A DNA stretch of 64,000 nt, from positions 11,966,001 through 12,030,000 of the forward strand of contig NC_064002.1 of the NCBI RefSeq assembly GCF_932276165.1, in the 5' to 3' direction. Below are positions 29,920 through 41,074 of this stretch, in pieces. This stretch comes from Plutella xylostella (taxonomy: Eukaryota > Arthropoda > Insecta > Lepidoptera > Plutellidae). Numbering within the stretch: the stretch's first letter is position 1; each line of letters opens with the position of its first letter. Made by a program: the position numbers and the translations under genes. A model generated the notes under the pieces. The model was not told the origin of the DNA. It did no database searches and saw only the letters and a list, made by a program, of their open reading frames with translations.

Positions 29920-32900
29920 CTGCAAACAAATAAATATAATTAAGTACTATGTATATTTTATTATACAAGGTTATAATTATAATAAAAATTAAGTAGGTAA
30001 TTATTACATAATACACGAGTACAAATCCAGGGGTTAAATAATCCCAAGACACAGCTACGTATCCATATTTTTTTTAAATTTCAGTCGTCACGTCGTCATA
30101 GAGTCACTACTTACCAAGCAGCCGATTAAAATCTATAATTATAGTTTTCTTATAACAATTGCACGTTGATTTCCCAAAGTACACCTTCAAAACGCTAACA
30201 TCATCCACACTCACGTTTTTGCTAAAAGTAAAAAAAAATTATACATAATTTTCTTTATCAAAACTATAGTACTAATTATTATAAACTATACACTACTATT
30301 ATATACTTCGTATAAAAAAAATATAGTAAATGAAATATACAAATACGTTTACAAACTTGTATTACTTACTGCATATTTTTCGGCAAATTATTTGTGGCAA
30401 CGGGCAGTATGTTGTCTTGTGCGAAATATTTTTTATCGCTACACTCGAGGAAACAGGGACATGGTTCCTTTGTGTCAAAAACTGAAATGTCAAAAGCATT
30501 TTATGACTTTTTTGCAAAAGTTAATTTTGTAGGGCCCTAATTTTAATTAAAAGAGGCCCTTTATACATGTATCAGAGAGGCATCCCCGTGGGGTTACCAC
30601 CACCGAACATTAGCAATTAACAATCCGCAAAAACCAGCGTCGCTCGCTTGTCAAATCTAACGTAACTGAGTCGTGAGACTCGTGAGCACAAGTTTCGATC
30701 CTCCATTAACTTTGCGTATCGTCAACTGTCACTGTCAATATGTAAGGCAAAGTTAGTTCCAAAAGTGACCTTTTTTCCATATGTTAGGTGGAATTTCACC
30801 AAACGCTAAACGTATTTAACGTAGCCTGTCATACGTCTGTCAGTTAGTACAAAGTGTATTTAAAATTTGATTTAAATACGTTTAGCGTTTGGTAAAAGTG
30901 ACCCTTCGTGTAGATTCGAAAATAGTATCGAATCCGGTGCTCGCTGCACAGGTATAGATTTCACAGACGTTTGTCAGGCAGGGCGATGCACGCTGCTTAT
31001 GGATTGTGAATTGCTGCTAATGCGTTGGTGGTGGTAACTATCCTGGTCAATTTTAGCAGTGGAACGTCGTGAAATGCAATCCTTTATTGTATTTTTTACC
31101 TTACAATTACACAATAGTTATCCTGTATACAGAATGTTGCACAAGTGGTGGTAACTTTTGGGGTTTCTTAGGGAGTCATTCCAAACCACTTATTTTGGAA
31201 ATTCTCAAAAAAAAAAAATGGTTACTACGCCATTTTCGCAACAGCTGGTATATTTTAATTATTAGTTTTATTTAGGTACACGGTTAGTTTTACAATCTAG
31301 GAGCCGATGCTAGTAGCTGGAAGTGGAAGTAACTTACCGACGACATTGTGAATACATTCAATATCAGTGAGTTCACAAATCCGACGGTCGCTTTCTGGAA
31401 ACAGTAATAGAAATAGCAACATAAATAATATTGAAATGATTCTAGGTACATCGGAGGTAGACAATAATAAGTCCACTTTATGAAAAAAGTGGTTCAATTA
31501 TTTATTATAAAAAGTGTAAGTACATAAATAAAGAAACTGCCATAAAAATACTTAACTGTGTAGCTTTGATGATACAGATTGAAATATTCTTTTATCACTA
31601 CCAGTGTAAATTTAGATTATTAGGTACTATACCAGCCGATTTAGATCTTACTTATAAAACTTAGTTTTTTTTAAATATAACTCTCTCTGTGTTTAACATA
31701 TTATCTTTAATATTCGTTGAGTTGTCTAAACTTTAAATTAGCTTATGAAGCTTGCATATTAAAAGAGATGCGATTTGCACGTACCTATTAATATTATGAA
31801 AATAAGGCTAAGCCCGCATTGCCATTTCAATCCCATCATATTTTTCTCTCAGCCGTGTTCGTAGACTTCGTAGGAGTATATTGTCAGTGGGCTGATACAT
31901 CCGATATGATATACCTACGAGCTTTACATTTATGGACATCGCGATTTTATAACCCGGCATCACAAGAAATGTGTTCTGTTTGAGATGAGATACGTGTATA
32001 TATATGGGAGTAATAGTAGGTATATCATGGGATTACTGTAAACCATATTTGTCTTACCCACCGATATCTTTATACGGACTAGATGGAATGTTAGTGCAAA
32101 AGAAACGCATCGAGTGTCTCGACAAATAACACCCCACGTTTATCACTGAGCTCTTACTTAGTATTAGTTGGGTTAGAAGATTAATTTGTGAATTAATTCA
32201 TCGGTAAAATGGTTTTCAATAGTTCGAACTTAAAACGGTTTGACAGTAAACAAAATGCGAACAGTTTTTTTGCTTTGTTCTTGTATGTAATACTCCATTT
32301 TGTTCGTACATTGTTAATCTAAGGCCGTACCTGTAGGATACTTGTAGGGCACGCACCCACACGCGGCGATGTACGCTCGCATCCGACACTCCGTCTGACA
32401 CGTCTCGTAGCTGGAACAAACACAATGTAGTACAGGAGCCCTATCGCGAAGTCAAAACAATAATAAATTAACGAAAAATTGTCGATGTCAAAATCCAAAC
32501 CAGTCCACGATATCCGGGGCTGTTTGTATGGCACGTGTACCGAAAATTGTTTTTTTGGTAATAGTAGGTGAAGGGGATTTCTCACTATTTAAGTTCTTTA
32601 TCGACTAGATTCAAAATATATCGACTACATTCAAAATATGGTTAGTAATTGGTTGGAGGTGGAAAGGGGATCAAATAATATAATATGGGTCTAAATCTAT
32701 CAGAGATTTAAACAAGAATGCTTACATCTTACTAATTCGAATTCAAATTATTTATTGCAAACTAACCCCCTTATTCATAAAAAAAACCGGCCAAGTGCGA
32801 GTCGGGCTCGCGCACAAAGGGTTCCGTAGCAGCAATTAAATCAACCTATCTCAAAAACTATAAGAGATACTTTGATCAAACCAAAAATCGTTGAAAGAGT

Positions 32901-35900
32901 TAATTAGTATGCATCACCTCATTTTTTTTTAGAATTTTATACCCCGTAGTTATAAAAATAGAGGGGGGGGGACATACTTTTTACGACTTTGAGAGCTGAT
33001 ATCTCAAAAACCGTTCACTTTAAGAAAAATGTTTTTTAGAAAACTTTATATCATTTTAAAAGACCTTTCCATTGATACCCCACACGGGTATGTACATCGA
33101 AAAAAAAAATTTCATCCCTCAGTTACATGTATGGGGGGCCCCACCCCCAATTTTTTTTTTTACTATTTAGTGTCATATTTTTGTAGCGGTTCATACAACA
33201 CATATTCCCATCAAATTTCATCACTGTAGTACTTATAGTTTCCGAGTAAATCGGCTGTGACAGACGGACAGACGGACAGACGGACAGACGGACAGACGGA
33301 CATGACAAAACTATAAGGGTTCCGTTTTTGCCATTTTGGCTACGGAACCCTAAAAAGTTACTGGATGCTTTAGCTATTGAACTGTCCTGTCACTCTCTGA
33401 CAGAGAACAATTTGTTCTTTGACAGAGAGTGACAAAACAGTTCAATAGCTAAAGCGTCTAGTAACTTTTTTACAAATAAGGGGGTAAGTGTGTACATGGC
33501 ATTACATTCTTAATAATAGGCACTTACAACTTCATACCTTTTCAGGTGTAGCAACTAATCCTTAAGACTTACCTGTACCGGTCAGTGTGTGCCAAGTCCA
33601 CCTCATCATGGAACCAGCAGTTCCTCTGCTCCACCGGTATGCGTCGCAGCACGGGGTCGCTCGTCACCACGATCGGCTCCACCACCACGTCCATGCTGTC
33701 CCCCGGGTTGATGTATCTGGTTAGGACGGTCGTCTCGGGGAAATCGTTCGGGTCGCTTATGAGGATCTGTGATTTAAATTTAAGTTAAGTTTCTTGAAGT
33801 TTAGATTAGTTAAAGTTTTTTTGTTTTATTTTATTTGTATATTTTTGGTATGTTATTTGTTTAGACACCGAATAAATAATTTAATCCTTGTCTTTTATCT
33901 TTGAATAAATTTAAGAGCTAATTAAGTTTAATTTATTGTTAAAAATTAGGGTATGTGACCTTTATGTAAAAGCACATTTGAAGATTTTATAAGGTTAATA
34001 TTCCGTATTTCCCGTCAGTGGCCGTCTTGTCTCTCCACCCTATAAACGTCAGTTGCACAGTGGGCAGTCAGGAAATACTTACATCTTCGACCATTTACAA
34101 ATCAAAGACTTACATATATTAGCAAAAAATATACTCTTCGACTTACCCTTGCACCTTCAAAGGTAAAGTCAGACCATGGAGGATAATCTTCGACATGTAC
34201 ATCGAACACCACTGTTAGTCCCGAGTAACTGAAACATAATATTTCTGCTGTGTCTAACAAAAGGACCAAAGGATGTCCCAAGAACAGAATAGAATAGAAT
34301 ATAATTTTACTTAACGTAATATTCGAAAAAAAATCACCATTCCACAAAAACTTACTGAAGGAAAAAATCGCAACTCTTTTAAAGTTTTTGCCTATATAGG
34401 TATATCTAGTACAATTTATGTATAATTACATATATCTATTTCATTTATCCAACAGCCTTAGCTGAGGTGGGCAAATAGTAGTTAATGTTATGTACCTACC
34501 TAATTAGAAAACTGTATTCCATTATTTATAAAAAAATAAAACGACACTGACCTGCCTGATTTAGATGTGGAGATGATGGCTCCAACTTTCCTATCGTCAT
34601 AGAATTCCATATCATCTTCTGCATCAAAAAACGGGCTGTGAACAAAAAATACGCAACAACGAACGTATTGTGAAAGAACATTCATTTTCAAATAAATTCG
34701 TTACAATATTTGTTGTCTGGAGTCTTTTCATGGAATGGAATGGAATGCAATATTATTAAACTGTGCGTGCTGCGTTTTTTTTTATTTATTTATTATGTAA
34801 GTCCGTGAAACACAGAGGAAATTATAATGATATGCGCGACTTAAGTCCCAAAAAGTCACGCTACTAAAAATCGCTAAGTCCTTATTACACCTACCGAGTG
34901 AGGCTATATACTCGGCCGATCCTCGACCAATGAACGGCTAGCAATTCTCGGTACGTGTAATCGTGGTCACTTACTCCTCGAACCCATCGTTGAGAGCCGC
35001 GTAGTTAAACGCGCAGCAGTAACCTTCCAATGTTTTAATGAGTTGAAACATTTCATTACATTTCTTCTCTTTCCGATCATACTGACAGTAAATGAGCAGA
35101 TTTGAACATGGCTGGTGGATCTGAAAGGAAATTCATATTTTATTTGTAAGTCCAACTGGCTCTAAGGCCACGTCCACGACGCTAGCGGGCGGGGCGGTGG
35201 CACAGACTACCTAAATACTAGTATTTTGGTAGGTATAATAAATACAGAATATATTGAATTGGAAGCTACAATAAGAAACCTCACCTCTTCCATAATAGTA
35301 TCTACGGTGAAATAATGACTTTTCAGTATTTCCATTATATCTTCGAAACTGTCAACTTTGTAATCCCATCCGAAGTGAGTCAATTGAGTCATCGCAACAA
35401 AAAACGAATTAATTTCTTCATCAGAGCGGCCGTATTTTTGTCTGAAACATTGAGAAAAACCATTCGGTCCGTAAGCATTTTTTTAAATAACTTATTTCAA
35501 ACTTCGGGTAGGTATCATAATCTGTTAGTGACGTAACAAATTGAAATTTAATGTCTAAAATTTCAAATAGATTGTAACAATTCTTATTAAACAATTACCA
35601 AATCCTATGCAGGTTAACTTGAAAACAAAATGAAATGTCAAAAATTATGTCAGTAAAGCGGAAACGGAAAACAAATAGGTGCTTACAAAATGCCTCGAAT
35701 ATTGTTCGTTTGATTCAACGAAACGGAATTAACGTTGCAAATGATGACGGATGGAAATGGAACTTGGCTGATTCTGCACGTGGCGTCCACCTGGCGGTTA
35801 TTACAAATATTTATGTCATTTTATACGTTAGAAATTAGCTAATTAGATATCATCATCAGCAGCCAACAATGGTCCACTATGATGGACAAATCGCTACATT

Positions 35901-38094
35901 ACACTGTGCTAGTTCATGTTGACCTCACGGTCCACCCGTCGATTCATAAATGTATGAAGAAACTGCTCAAACTCAAACTCAAACTCAAAATTTTTTATTC
36001 ATCGTAAAAATATAAAATTTTCTGATGAACGTCAATTTTTACAAACTACTCTCCGTTCGGATAAGGGGGGCTCTTTCTGTCTAAGGAGAAGAACGGAGGC
36101 AAGAAACTCCTGAGCCATCTTTTCAAAAAAAGACTTAATACTAGTTAGTATACAATACTTATAAGCTTAATAATAATTATAATAATAATAATAATAATAT
36201 GAGCAGAGCTAACTATTTATCACAGCCATCCATTAACGTCCTCTAAGTAATCATCAATTTTATAATAAGCTTTTTTACAGAGTTTCCCTTTAATGTAACA
36301 CTTAAACTTATTCTCTGGCATTTGAGTAACTTCTGTTGGAAGCTTATTATAAAATCTAATACAGTATCCTAAAAACGATTTATTAACTTTCGCTAGACGC
36401 ATCGCTGGAAAAGCCAGCTTGTGCTTGTTCCTGGTATTAATGTCATGATTACTGCCAATTGTATCAAAAGTTGAAATATTCTTTCGTACATACATTAAAT
36501 TGGAAAAAATGAACTGACATGGAACTGTAAGGATGTTAATTTCTTTAAATAGTTCTCTCAATGAATCCCTGGAACCAAGTTTGTATATGTCGCAGGCAAC
36601 TGGTTTAATCTCCTGTTTGATTGAACCGCTAGCCCGTTCATTGGATGACGCTATTCAGTTGTATGACTAGGCCGAACGTTGATTGTACAAGCGTCACAAA
36701 ACGTCCAACTAGTTAGCGGACTTAAAATCAGTCAGGTGGTGAATAAAACAAATATGGCGTCTAACAGCGAACAGCTGACACAAAAAGCACTTGTATTGTT
36801 ATTTTTTGCAAATAAATTAGCTTTAAAGTGCGTTATTTATGTTAAAATAGTGTGACAACATGGATTATTACCTATTATTTCACCGCCGGCGGACAGTTTC
36901 AAAGAAAAAAATGTGCTGAACCTGGATAATTATGAACAACAATATCAAGGTACGTTTATTGTTATTGTTTAGTTAATTTGTGAGATGAGAGTTTTGTAAC
37001 ATAGTCTTTTTGTTGACTCTTGTCTGGTCATGTTCATCCTAACCAGATATTACAAAGTTGCTATACTATATCCCATTTAACGACTTCGCTGAATAACGTT
37101 CAGTCAAGACGTTGGACGTTACAGTCAACCACTTGACGAGTTGTTCTTTAGTCATTCAACTGAGTAGCGTCATCCAATGAACGGACTAGCGGTTCAATCA
37201 AACAGGAGATTAAACCTGATGACTGCGACATATATACTGCGGCGGCAATGCCGATGAAGTGGACGCACTTGTGTGAATTTATTTACAAAGAATACTGAAT
37301 GCGATGCGTCCGTTCCGAACGATGCCCATACGTTTATCATGCACAAGCGCTTATATAATATACGGGTAGTACATGTGTATTATAAGCCTACTACACGTGC
37401 GAGCAGAGCCTAGGGCATAATCTGGTCACCGGAAATGATTAGCGCGAGTCAAACTTTCATAGGGTGTGTTCCGTATGTTCCATGCAGTTCATATACTGGC
37501 AGAATCTATTTAGAAATCAAGTTATTTTTTTATTAATCATTCACTTAAATTCCCTTATTAAAAAAATCAATATCATTATTATTACGTATGTATAATCATG
37601 AATTAACCGGATATTTTCGGTCTATCGATAATTCTACTCCTATACTTCTTTTTAGCATGTCGCTGATAATCATAACAGTGTGAAAATTATGAAATTATCT
37701 GTAAATTCTATGATGAAAATGTTACAATATATTATAATATAGTATGTCTATGTCCACTGAAAGATACACCTTGCAAACGGGACCCCAAAACGTCAAACCG
37801 ACACTTTGAAAGTACCCCAAAATAACTTGATAAGTACTTGTTGTATAAGAGGAAAAAAACGAATTCACACTCACGACTTACACGTGTATAAATTTGGCTG
37901 TTTTCATAGCGATTTTTGACGACATAAATGAGGTAAATAGTTAATACAACATTTGCAGCCATCACCGCGATCCAGCCGTGCGTCCGGGAATTTCTCGGAG
38001 TCAGGTAAACCGTGCCGTGTAGCGTAGTCAAATTGTCTAAAACTGGTCCGGTTAACGGTTTTCCCTTGTTCGCCTTAGGCACTCTCCAACGCAT
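29771..38094 (-). CDS. ppk-like: Pickpocket-type DEG/ENaC channel subunit (ppk-B), complete
   Basis: Sodium-channel subunit of the plasma membrane. Twelve exons (37882-38094, 35687-35790, 35285-35441, 34975-35120, 34552-34635, 34147-34228, 33573-33766, 32331-32410, 31338-31394, 30370-30481, 30115-30221, 29771-29919) total 1,485 nt and give 494 residues in one frame, the usual family size. Seen: the N-terminal gating His-Gly (residues 26-27), TM1 about 41-59, VPFPSVIICN, PCSNLLIYC, GYCCAFNY, Cys-rich segments (RNCWF, CQTECRM, CGCVPY, PCPCFLEC, STCNCY), the GGS filter at 457-459 and TM2. ATG 38092-38094 is the first in frame. Every intron is GT...AG. Introns 1 and 7 hold large repeats. It is tail-to-tail with ppk-A, sharing most phases, so an old inverted duplicate is likely. 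Gating stimulus unknown. Confidence 0.95.
30115..30221 (-). CDS. ppk-like: ppk-B exon 11
   Basis: Encodes KNVSVDDVSVLKVYFGKSTC then NCYKKTIIIDFNRLL; acceptor acttttag, donor CTTG|GTAAGT. Confidence 0.92.
30370..30481 (-). CDS. ppk-like: ppk-B exon 10
   Basis: Encodes FDTKEPCPCFLECSDKKYFA and on to NNLPKNM; acceptor acatttcag, donor ATGCA|GTAAGT. One exon here; two in ppk-A (15933 and 16408). Confidence 0.9.
30796..30894. repeat. MITE-like foldback
   Basis: Arms tcaccaaacgctaaacgtat (from 30796) and aatacgtttagcgtttggt (to 30892) are inverted copies around about 50 bases. It lies in a ppk-B intron. Confidence 0.65.
31338..31394 (-). CDS. ppk-like: ppk-B exon 9
   Basis: Short exon [E]SDRRICELTDIECIHNVV; acceptor ctgtttccag, donor GTCG|GTAAGT. 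Confidence 0.88.
32214..32325. repeat. Repeat K, copy 1, against a ppk-B splice donor
   Basis: Shares gaacttaaaacggtttgaca, gtaaacaaaatgcg and attgttaatctaagg with 40440-40538. Its end lies about 4 bases from the exon 8 donor at 32329-32330. Confidence 0.6.
32331..32410 (-). CDS. ppk-like: ppk-B exon 8, Cys-rich
   Basis: Encodes YETCQTECRMRAYIAACGCV then PYKYPT; acceptor tttgttccag, donor ACAG|GTAC. Confidence 0.93.
32766..33484. repeat. MITE family C interrupted by repeat F
   Basis: Ends cccccttattcata (32766) and taagggggt (to 33484) are flanked by TAA on both sides (32763-32765, 33485-33487). A full repeat F (32779-33356) is inserted near the left end. The rest matches the intact copy at 27139-27285. 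Confidence 0.8.
32779..33356 (+). repeat. 570-bp lepidopteran repeat F, copy 2
   Basis: Nearly identical along its length to 16797-17370. It has two more gacggaca units (33261-33302) and lacks about ten bases near 32835. Confidence 0.85.
33573..33766 (-). CDS. ppk-like: ppk-B exon 7
   Basis: Longest internal exon: ILISDPNDFPETTVLTRYIN through VEQRNCWFHDEV to TDRY; acceptor aaatcacag, donor ACAG|GTAAGT. Confidence 0.93.
34147..34228 (-). CDS. ppk-like: ppk-B exon 6
   Basis: Encodes YSGLTVVFDVHVEDYPPWSD then FTFEGAR; acceptor tatgtttcag, donor AGG|GTAAGT in phase 0. Confidence 0.9.
34552..34635 (-). CDS. ppk-like: ppk-B exon 5
   Basis: Encodes PFFDAEDDMEFYDDRKVGAI then ISTSKSG; acceptor tgttcacag, donor GCAG|GTCAGT. 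Confidence 0.85.
34975..35120 (-). CDS. ppk-like: ppk-B exon 4, GYCCAF signature
   Basis: Encodes IHQPCSNLLIYCQYDRKEKK then ...LEGYCCAFNYAALNDGFE; acceptor cctttcag, donor GAGGA|GTAAGT. Equivalent of ppk-A 9846-9976, here with a single ordinary donor. Confidence 0.93.
35285..35441 (-). CDS. ppk-like: ppk-B exon 3, finger-type segment
   Basis: Encodes QKYGRSDEEINSFFVAMTQL and on to HYFTVDTIMEE; acceptor aatgtttcag, donor GAG|GTGAGG. Confidence 0.9.
35687..35790 (-). CDS. ppk-like: ppk-B exon 2, FPSVIIC motif
   Basis: Encodes VDATCRISQVPFPSVIICNV then NSVSLNQTNNIRGI; acceptor aataaccgccag, donor ATTTT|GTAAGC. This is the conserved segment after TM1 for which no ppk-A counterpart was found. 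Confidence 0.92.
35970..36600 (-). pseudogene. LINE remnant (3' end of RT ORF and 3' UTR)
   Basis: Minus strand from about 36598: CDIYKLGSRDSLRELFKEIN, then NTRNKHKLAFPAMRLAKV, SFLGYCIRFYNKLP and KAYYKIDDYLEDVNGW with stop at 36220. This is the typical C-terminus of Jockey/CR1-like LINE polyproteins. The 3' UTR follows to about 35970. 5'-truncated; it lies in ppk-B intron 1 in the gene's own orientation. Confidence 0.75.
36602..37217. mobile_element. MITE with about 67-bp TIRs
   Basis: 36602-36668 and 37150-37217 are inverted copies starting ggtttaatctcctgtttgat. Similarity may extend outward through tgtcgcag (36582) and ctgcgacatata (37223). No ORF. It abuts the LINE remnant inside ppk-B intron 1. 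Confidence 0.75.
37234..37330. repeat. Repeat G, copy 2
   Basis: Inverted relative of 22365-22485, sharing aatactgaatgcgatgcgtc and ggacgcacttgtgt. Confidence 0.55.
37882..38094 (-). CDS. ppk-like: ppk-B exon 1, N-terminus and TM1
   Basis: Starts at ATG 38092-38094: MRWRVPKANKGKPLTGPVLD then NLTTLHG (gating His-Gly) and TM1 GWIAVMAANVVLTIYLIYVV; donor CGT|GTAAGT in phase 0. The frame stays open five codons upstream without another ATG. Confidence 0.9.
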
Positions 38095-39483
38095 TTTGTA
38101 TCTATTCAATTAACTAAAGATTTCTAGAACGTAGCAAAGGGCGGTTTTGATTTAGAAGGAATTATTTTGTGTCTATAAGATTGTGATTGAGTTTTAATTA
38201 ATTTCGAGAAATACGTCGAAATGCCGTGAGCGTTCGGGGTTACAAATTATTTTCTCTTGTTTAGGCTTGTAAATTTTCACCAACTGAATTCAGTTGTTCC
38301 GAGAACACGACAAACAAAGCAACAAGCAACAAAACAAGGTTCGCTCCGATTTTTATAAAAGAAAGGCTCAAAGGCTCAAAAGGGTTTAATAATTAGTTAC
38401 AACCATAATTATAGGTATAAAGCCTCAAAACAAATAAGAAACGTACTGTGAGTGATTTTTAATTAACAAAGTTTTTAACAAATAGCATTCTATTTGTTAT
38501 GGACAGCTTTCTGAGTGCCTGTGCCTAGTACAGTCAATGCAATAATAAACTCCTATAAATATTTTGTGTCCTATGATTACCGTGAGTATAAACGTTAAGC
38601 CGTTAATTACCCTATGGTATTGTTTGTGTGTTTTAAGTCTAGTTTTTAAAAGATACAAAAGGTTAAACGTGTGTAGTACGATGACTATTGTAGGTACATG
38701 TACAAATTGTACATGAAGTAGGATGCACCACATTATTATTTATGAATGCGAGGCCGCAAACCCGGGATTGCCTGTTGGCTGAATTTTCGCAGCGCATTTC
38801 ATGAACATCCTAATCACAATGCTTTAGGATGCCTCATTTTGATTCACTCGCCTAGTACCGTATGCGTTTAGTGGTTCTAAGTTTAGACTTGTTTAGATAG
38901 GTACTTGATTACTCTGTAGGCTCGCTGTCGGAAGGTTGATTGGCCCCGATGGCGAAATTGTGTTGATAACGATTTTCAGATTGAACTGTATTGAATTTGA
39001 TGAATTAATTACTTCGTAAAGGTCAGGTTAGAAACGTGCTACTGTCGGGTAAAATAAACTAAAAGTCCATCACGACATATTCATAGGAATCTTTTCAAAA
39101 TATTATTATGAAATATAATAATATATTGATTATACCTACCTACTTATAAAATCTGTTGATTGGAGAGAAAACCTAATAAATTCCTCGATTTCAATCCAAT
39201 CTTGGCTAAAATTGAATCATTTTAAATGAAATGTCTGAAATAAATTTCTGCAGATAAGTGAAATCTTGGAGGTTCAACAAGATTAGCCAAACAGATTCTA
39301 GCTCTATTTGACGAGTTATTCTCTTTTCAGATTCAAATTTATCTGAAAGCCTACAAAATACCGAACTAACGATACCGAGAATTTCATTCATATTTGTAAT
39401 TAGGTTACCCTTGAGTCTCGCGAAGGAATTTTATTATATGTACGTAGGTATATATTTATTGAAAAATACTCTCTTTTAGCCAA

Positions 39484-39700
39484 AGCAGTGGTAGCTATTA
39501 GTCGGGTAAGCACTCGCTTCTCACGCCAGAGATGCGGGTTTGAATCCCGGCGCTGCCATGTACACTAACAATGAATTCTTTTGAATTTAAGTAGGTGAAG
39601 ATAATCTCATCGAGAGAGCAGGTCTCTTATTTCAAAAATCACCACACAGCCTTCCATGGCATAGCACATAGCCATATACATTTAAATAATACATTGATGT
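39484..39700 (+). repeat. SINE family 2 relative with tRNA-like head
   Basis: Head gtcgggtaagcactcgcttc and B-box gcgggtttgaatcccggcgc, followed by atgaattcttttgaatttaa. Lacks features of a functional tRNA such as a paired acceptor stem. Confidence 0.55.
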
Positions 39701-40182
39701 ACACTGTTGACTATTGGAATTGTTCATGCAGTCGAATGAACATGTAAAGCAGACAGTCCTGGGAGTCTAGCTTACATAAAACAAAGCTTCAGAGCTCTGC
39801 TACGCTAACCTCGACTCTATATCGTTGTAGTAAATATACCGTCAGCTCTCGTTGGATAGTTTTGTTGTTAAGTCAGAGTAACTCTGCTGCGCCTAGCTCT
39901 CTCCAACCATGCCATCATCATGGCATGTCATGAGTTATAAAGGGTGATAAAATAAAGAGTGCCTTGTTTACTGTAACGTGTTTCGATACCGGACTAAATT
40001 TGCAAGACCTCAAATTTCTGGTCGGGGGTGATAAATGATAATATACCGTTAGAAATCAGAATCGGAGCGTGGGACTTACCTGTCCATTTAATTAATAAGT
40101 TATGGGTATTCATCAACGATAGTTTAATACGAACTATGTAGATGGTTTGCCAGTGCACTTCTACAACTGAGTTTTTATTTTG

Positions 40183-40390
40183 AACTAGCTGTTCCCGCGC
40201 GCTTTGCTTCGCCTTAAAAAGTTTTCCCGTGGGAATTCCGGGATAAAGAGTAGCCAATGTTCTTTCCCAGGGTCTAGACCGTATGTATACCAAATTTCAT
40301 TCAAATCCGTTCAGTAGTTGTGGCGTGAAAGAGTAACAGACAGACAGACAGACAGACAGACACAGTTACTTTCGCATTTATAATATTAGT
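40183..40390 (-). repeat. Helitron-like repeat, full copy
   Basis: Read on the minus strand it runs from ctaatattataaatgcgaaa to cgcgggaacagctagt. Holds (gaca)n and the conserved cccggaattcccacgggaaa core. Non-coding. Confidence 0.65.
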
Positions 40391-40439
40391 TATTAGTTAC
40401 GATTACGTTTAGTTCAGTGAGAAGATGTTGTCATTAGGT

Positions 40440-40538
40440 TGAACTTAAAACGGTTTGACAGTAAACAAAATGCGTACAGTTTTTTGCTTTGTATTTGTGA
40501 GTGACGCACCATCTTCTTCGTATATTGTTAATCTAAGG
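40440..40538. repeat. Repeat K, copy 2
   Basis: Direct relative of 32214-32325. It ends immediately before the hAT target duplication at 40540. Confidence 0.55.
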
Positions 40539-40547
40539 TATTCATAG

Positions 40548-41074
40548 TAGGGGTGTTAGGGAGCTCCGTAACCGTAACCGAAACTATCGGATATCCGATA
40601 TAAAAAATCATCCGTAACCGTAACCGAATCCGAAATGAAAGTTTCGGATAGTATCGGATAGGGGCGGAGCCTAATTGAGACACGTTATGACAAGTTGTTT
40701 GATCGGCCGGCCGCTGCCAGTGCCGACACTGCCGACACACAAGCTGCGCGCATTGTTTGTTTTTTTTCTTCTGAATTTGTATAAAATGCGTCCTAAGTCG
40801 AGTGCAGTTTGGTCGTTTTTTAATGAAATGACCGATTCCGCAAAATGTAAATAGTGTGGTAAAAGCTTTTCAAGGAAAGGAGGTGGGACTACGTCGCTAA
40901 AACTTCATCTTAAATCACAACATAGTTTATTAGTATTTTACTTTTAAAATGACTGAAACTAACGGATAATCCGAAATAATTTATTATCCGTATCCGTAAC
41001 CGTATCCGGTATAATAATCATTCCTATATCCGTATCCAATCCGTAACCGAAATTTCATATCCATAACATCCCTA
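40548..41074 (+). mobile_element. hAT element, 527 bp, with BED-finger relic
   Basis: Exact 8-bp duplication attcatag flanks it (40540-40547, 41075-41082). The ends taggggtgtta and taacatcccta are imperfect TIRs. Many subterminal cgtaaccg/ggatatccg motifs are present. Only the transposase's zinc-finger start survives (see 40786). Deletion derivative, non-autonomous. Confidence 0.88.
40786..40953 (+). pseudogene. BED zinc finger of a hAT transposase, with stop
   Basis: ATG 40786 opens MRPKSSAVWSFFNEMTDSAK then CK, a TAG at 40852-40854, and CGKSFSRKGGGTTSLKLHLK with SQH. The C-x2-C ... H-x4-H spacing and W/F aromatic pair fit a BED finger. The stop falls inside the first Cys pair. The catalytic domain is missing. 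Confidence 0.75.

Noticed and set aside
38497..38733. 78-codon minus-strand ORF upstream of ppk-B as an extra N-terminal exon
   Set aside because: ppk-B already starts with an ordinary N-terminus at 38094; the ORF has no family similarity.
39994..40293. 99-codon minus-strand ORF
   Set aside because: It overlaps the Helitron-like repeat 40183-40390, whose copies elsewhere do not keep the frame.
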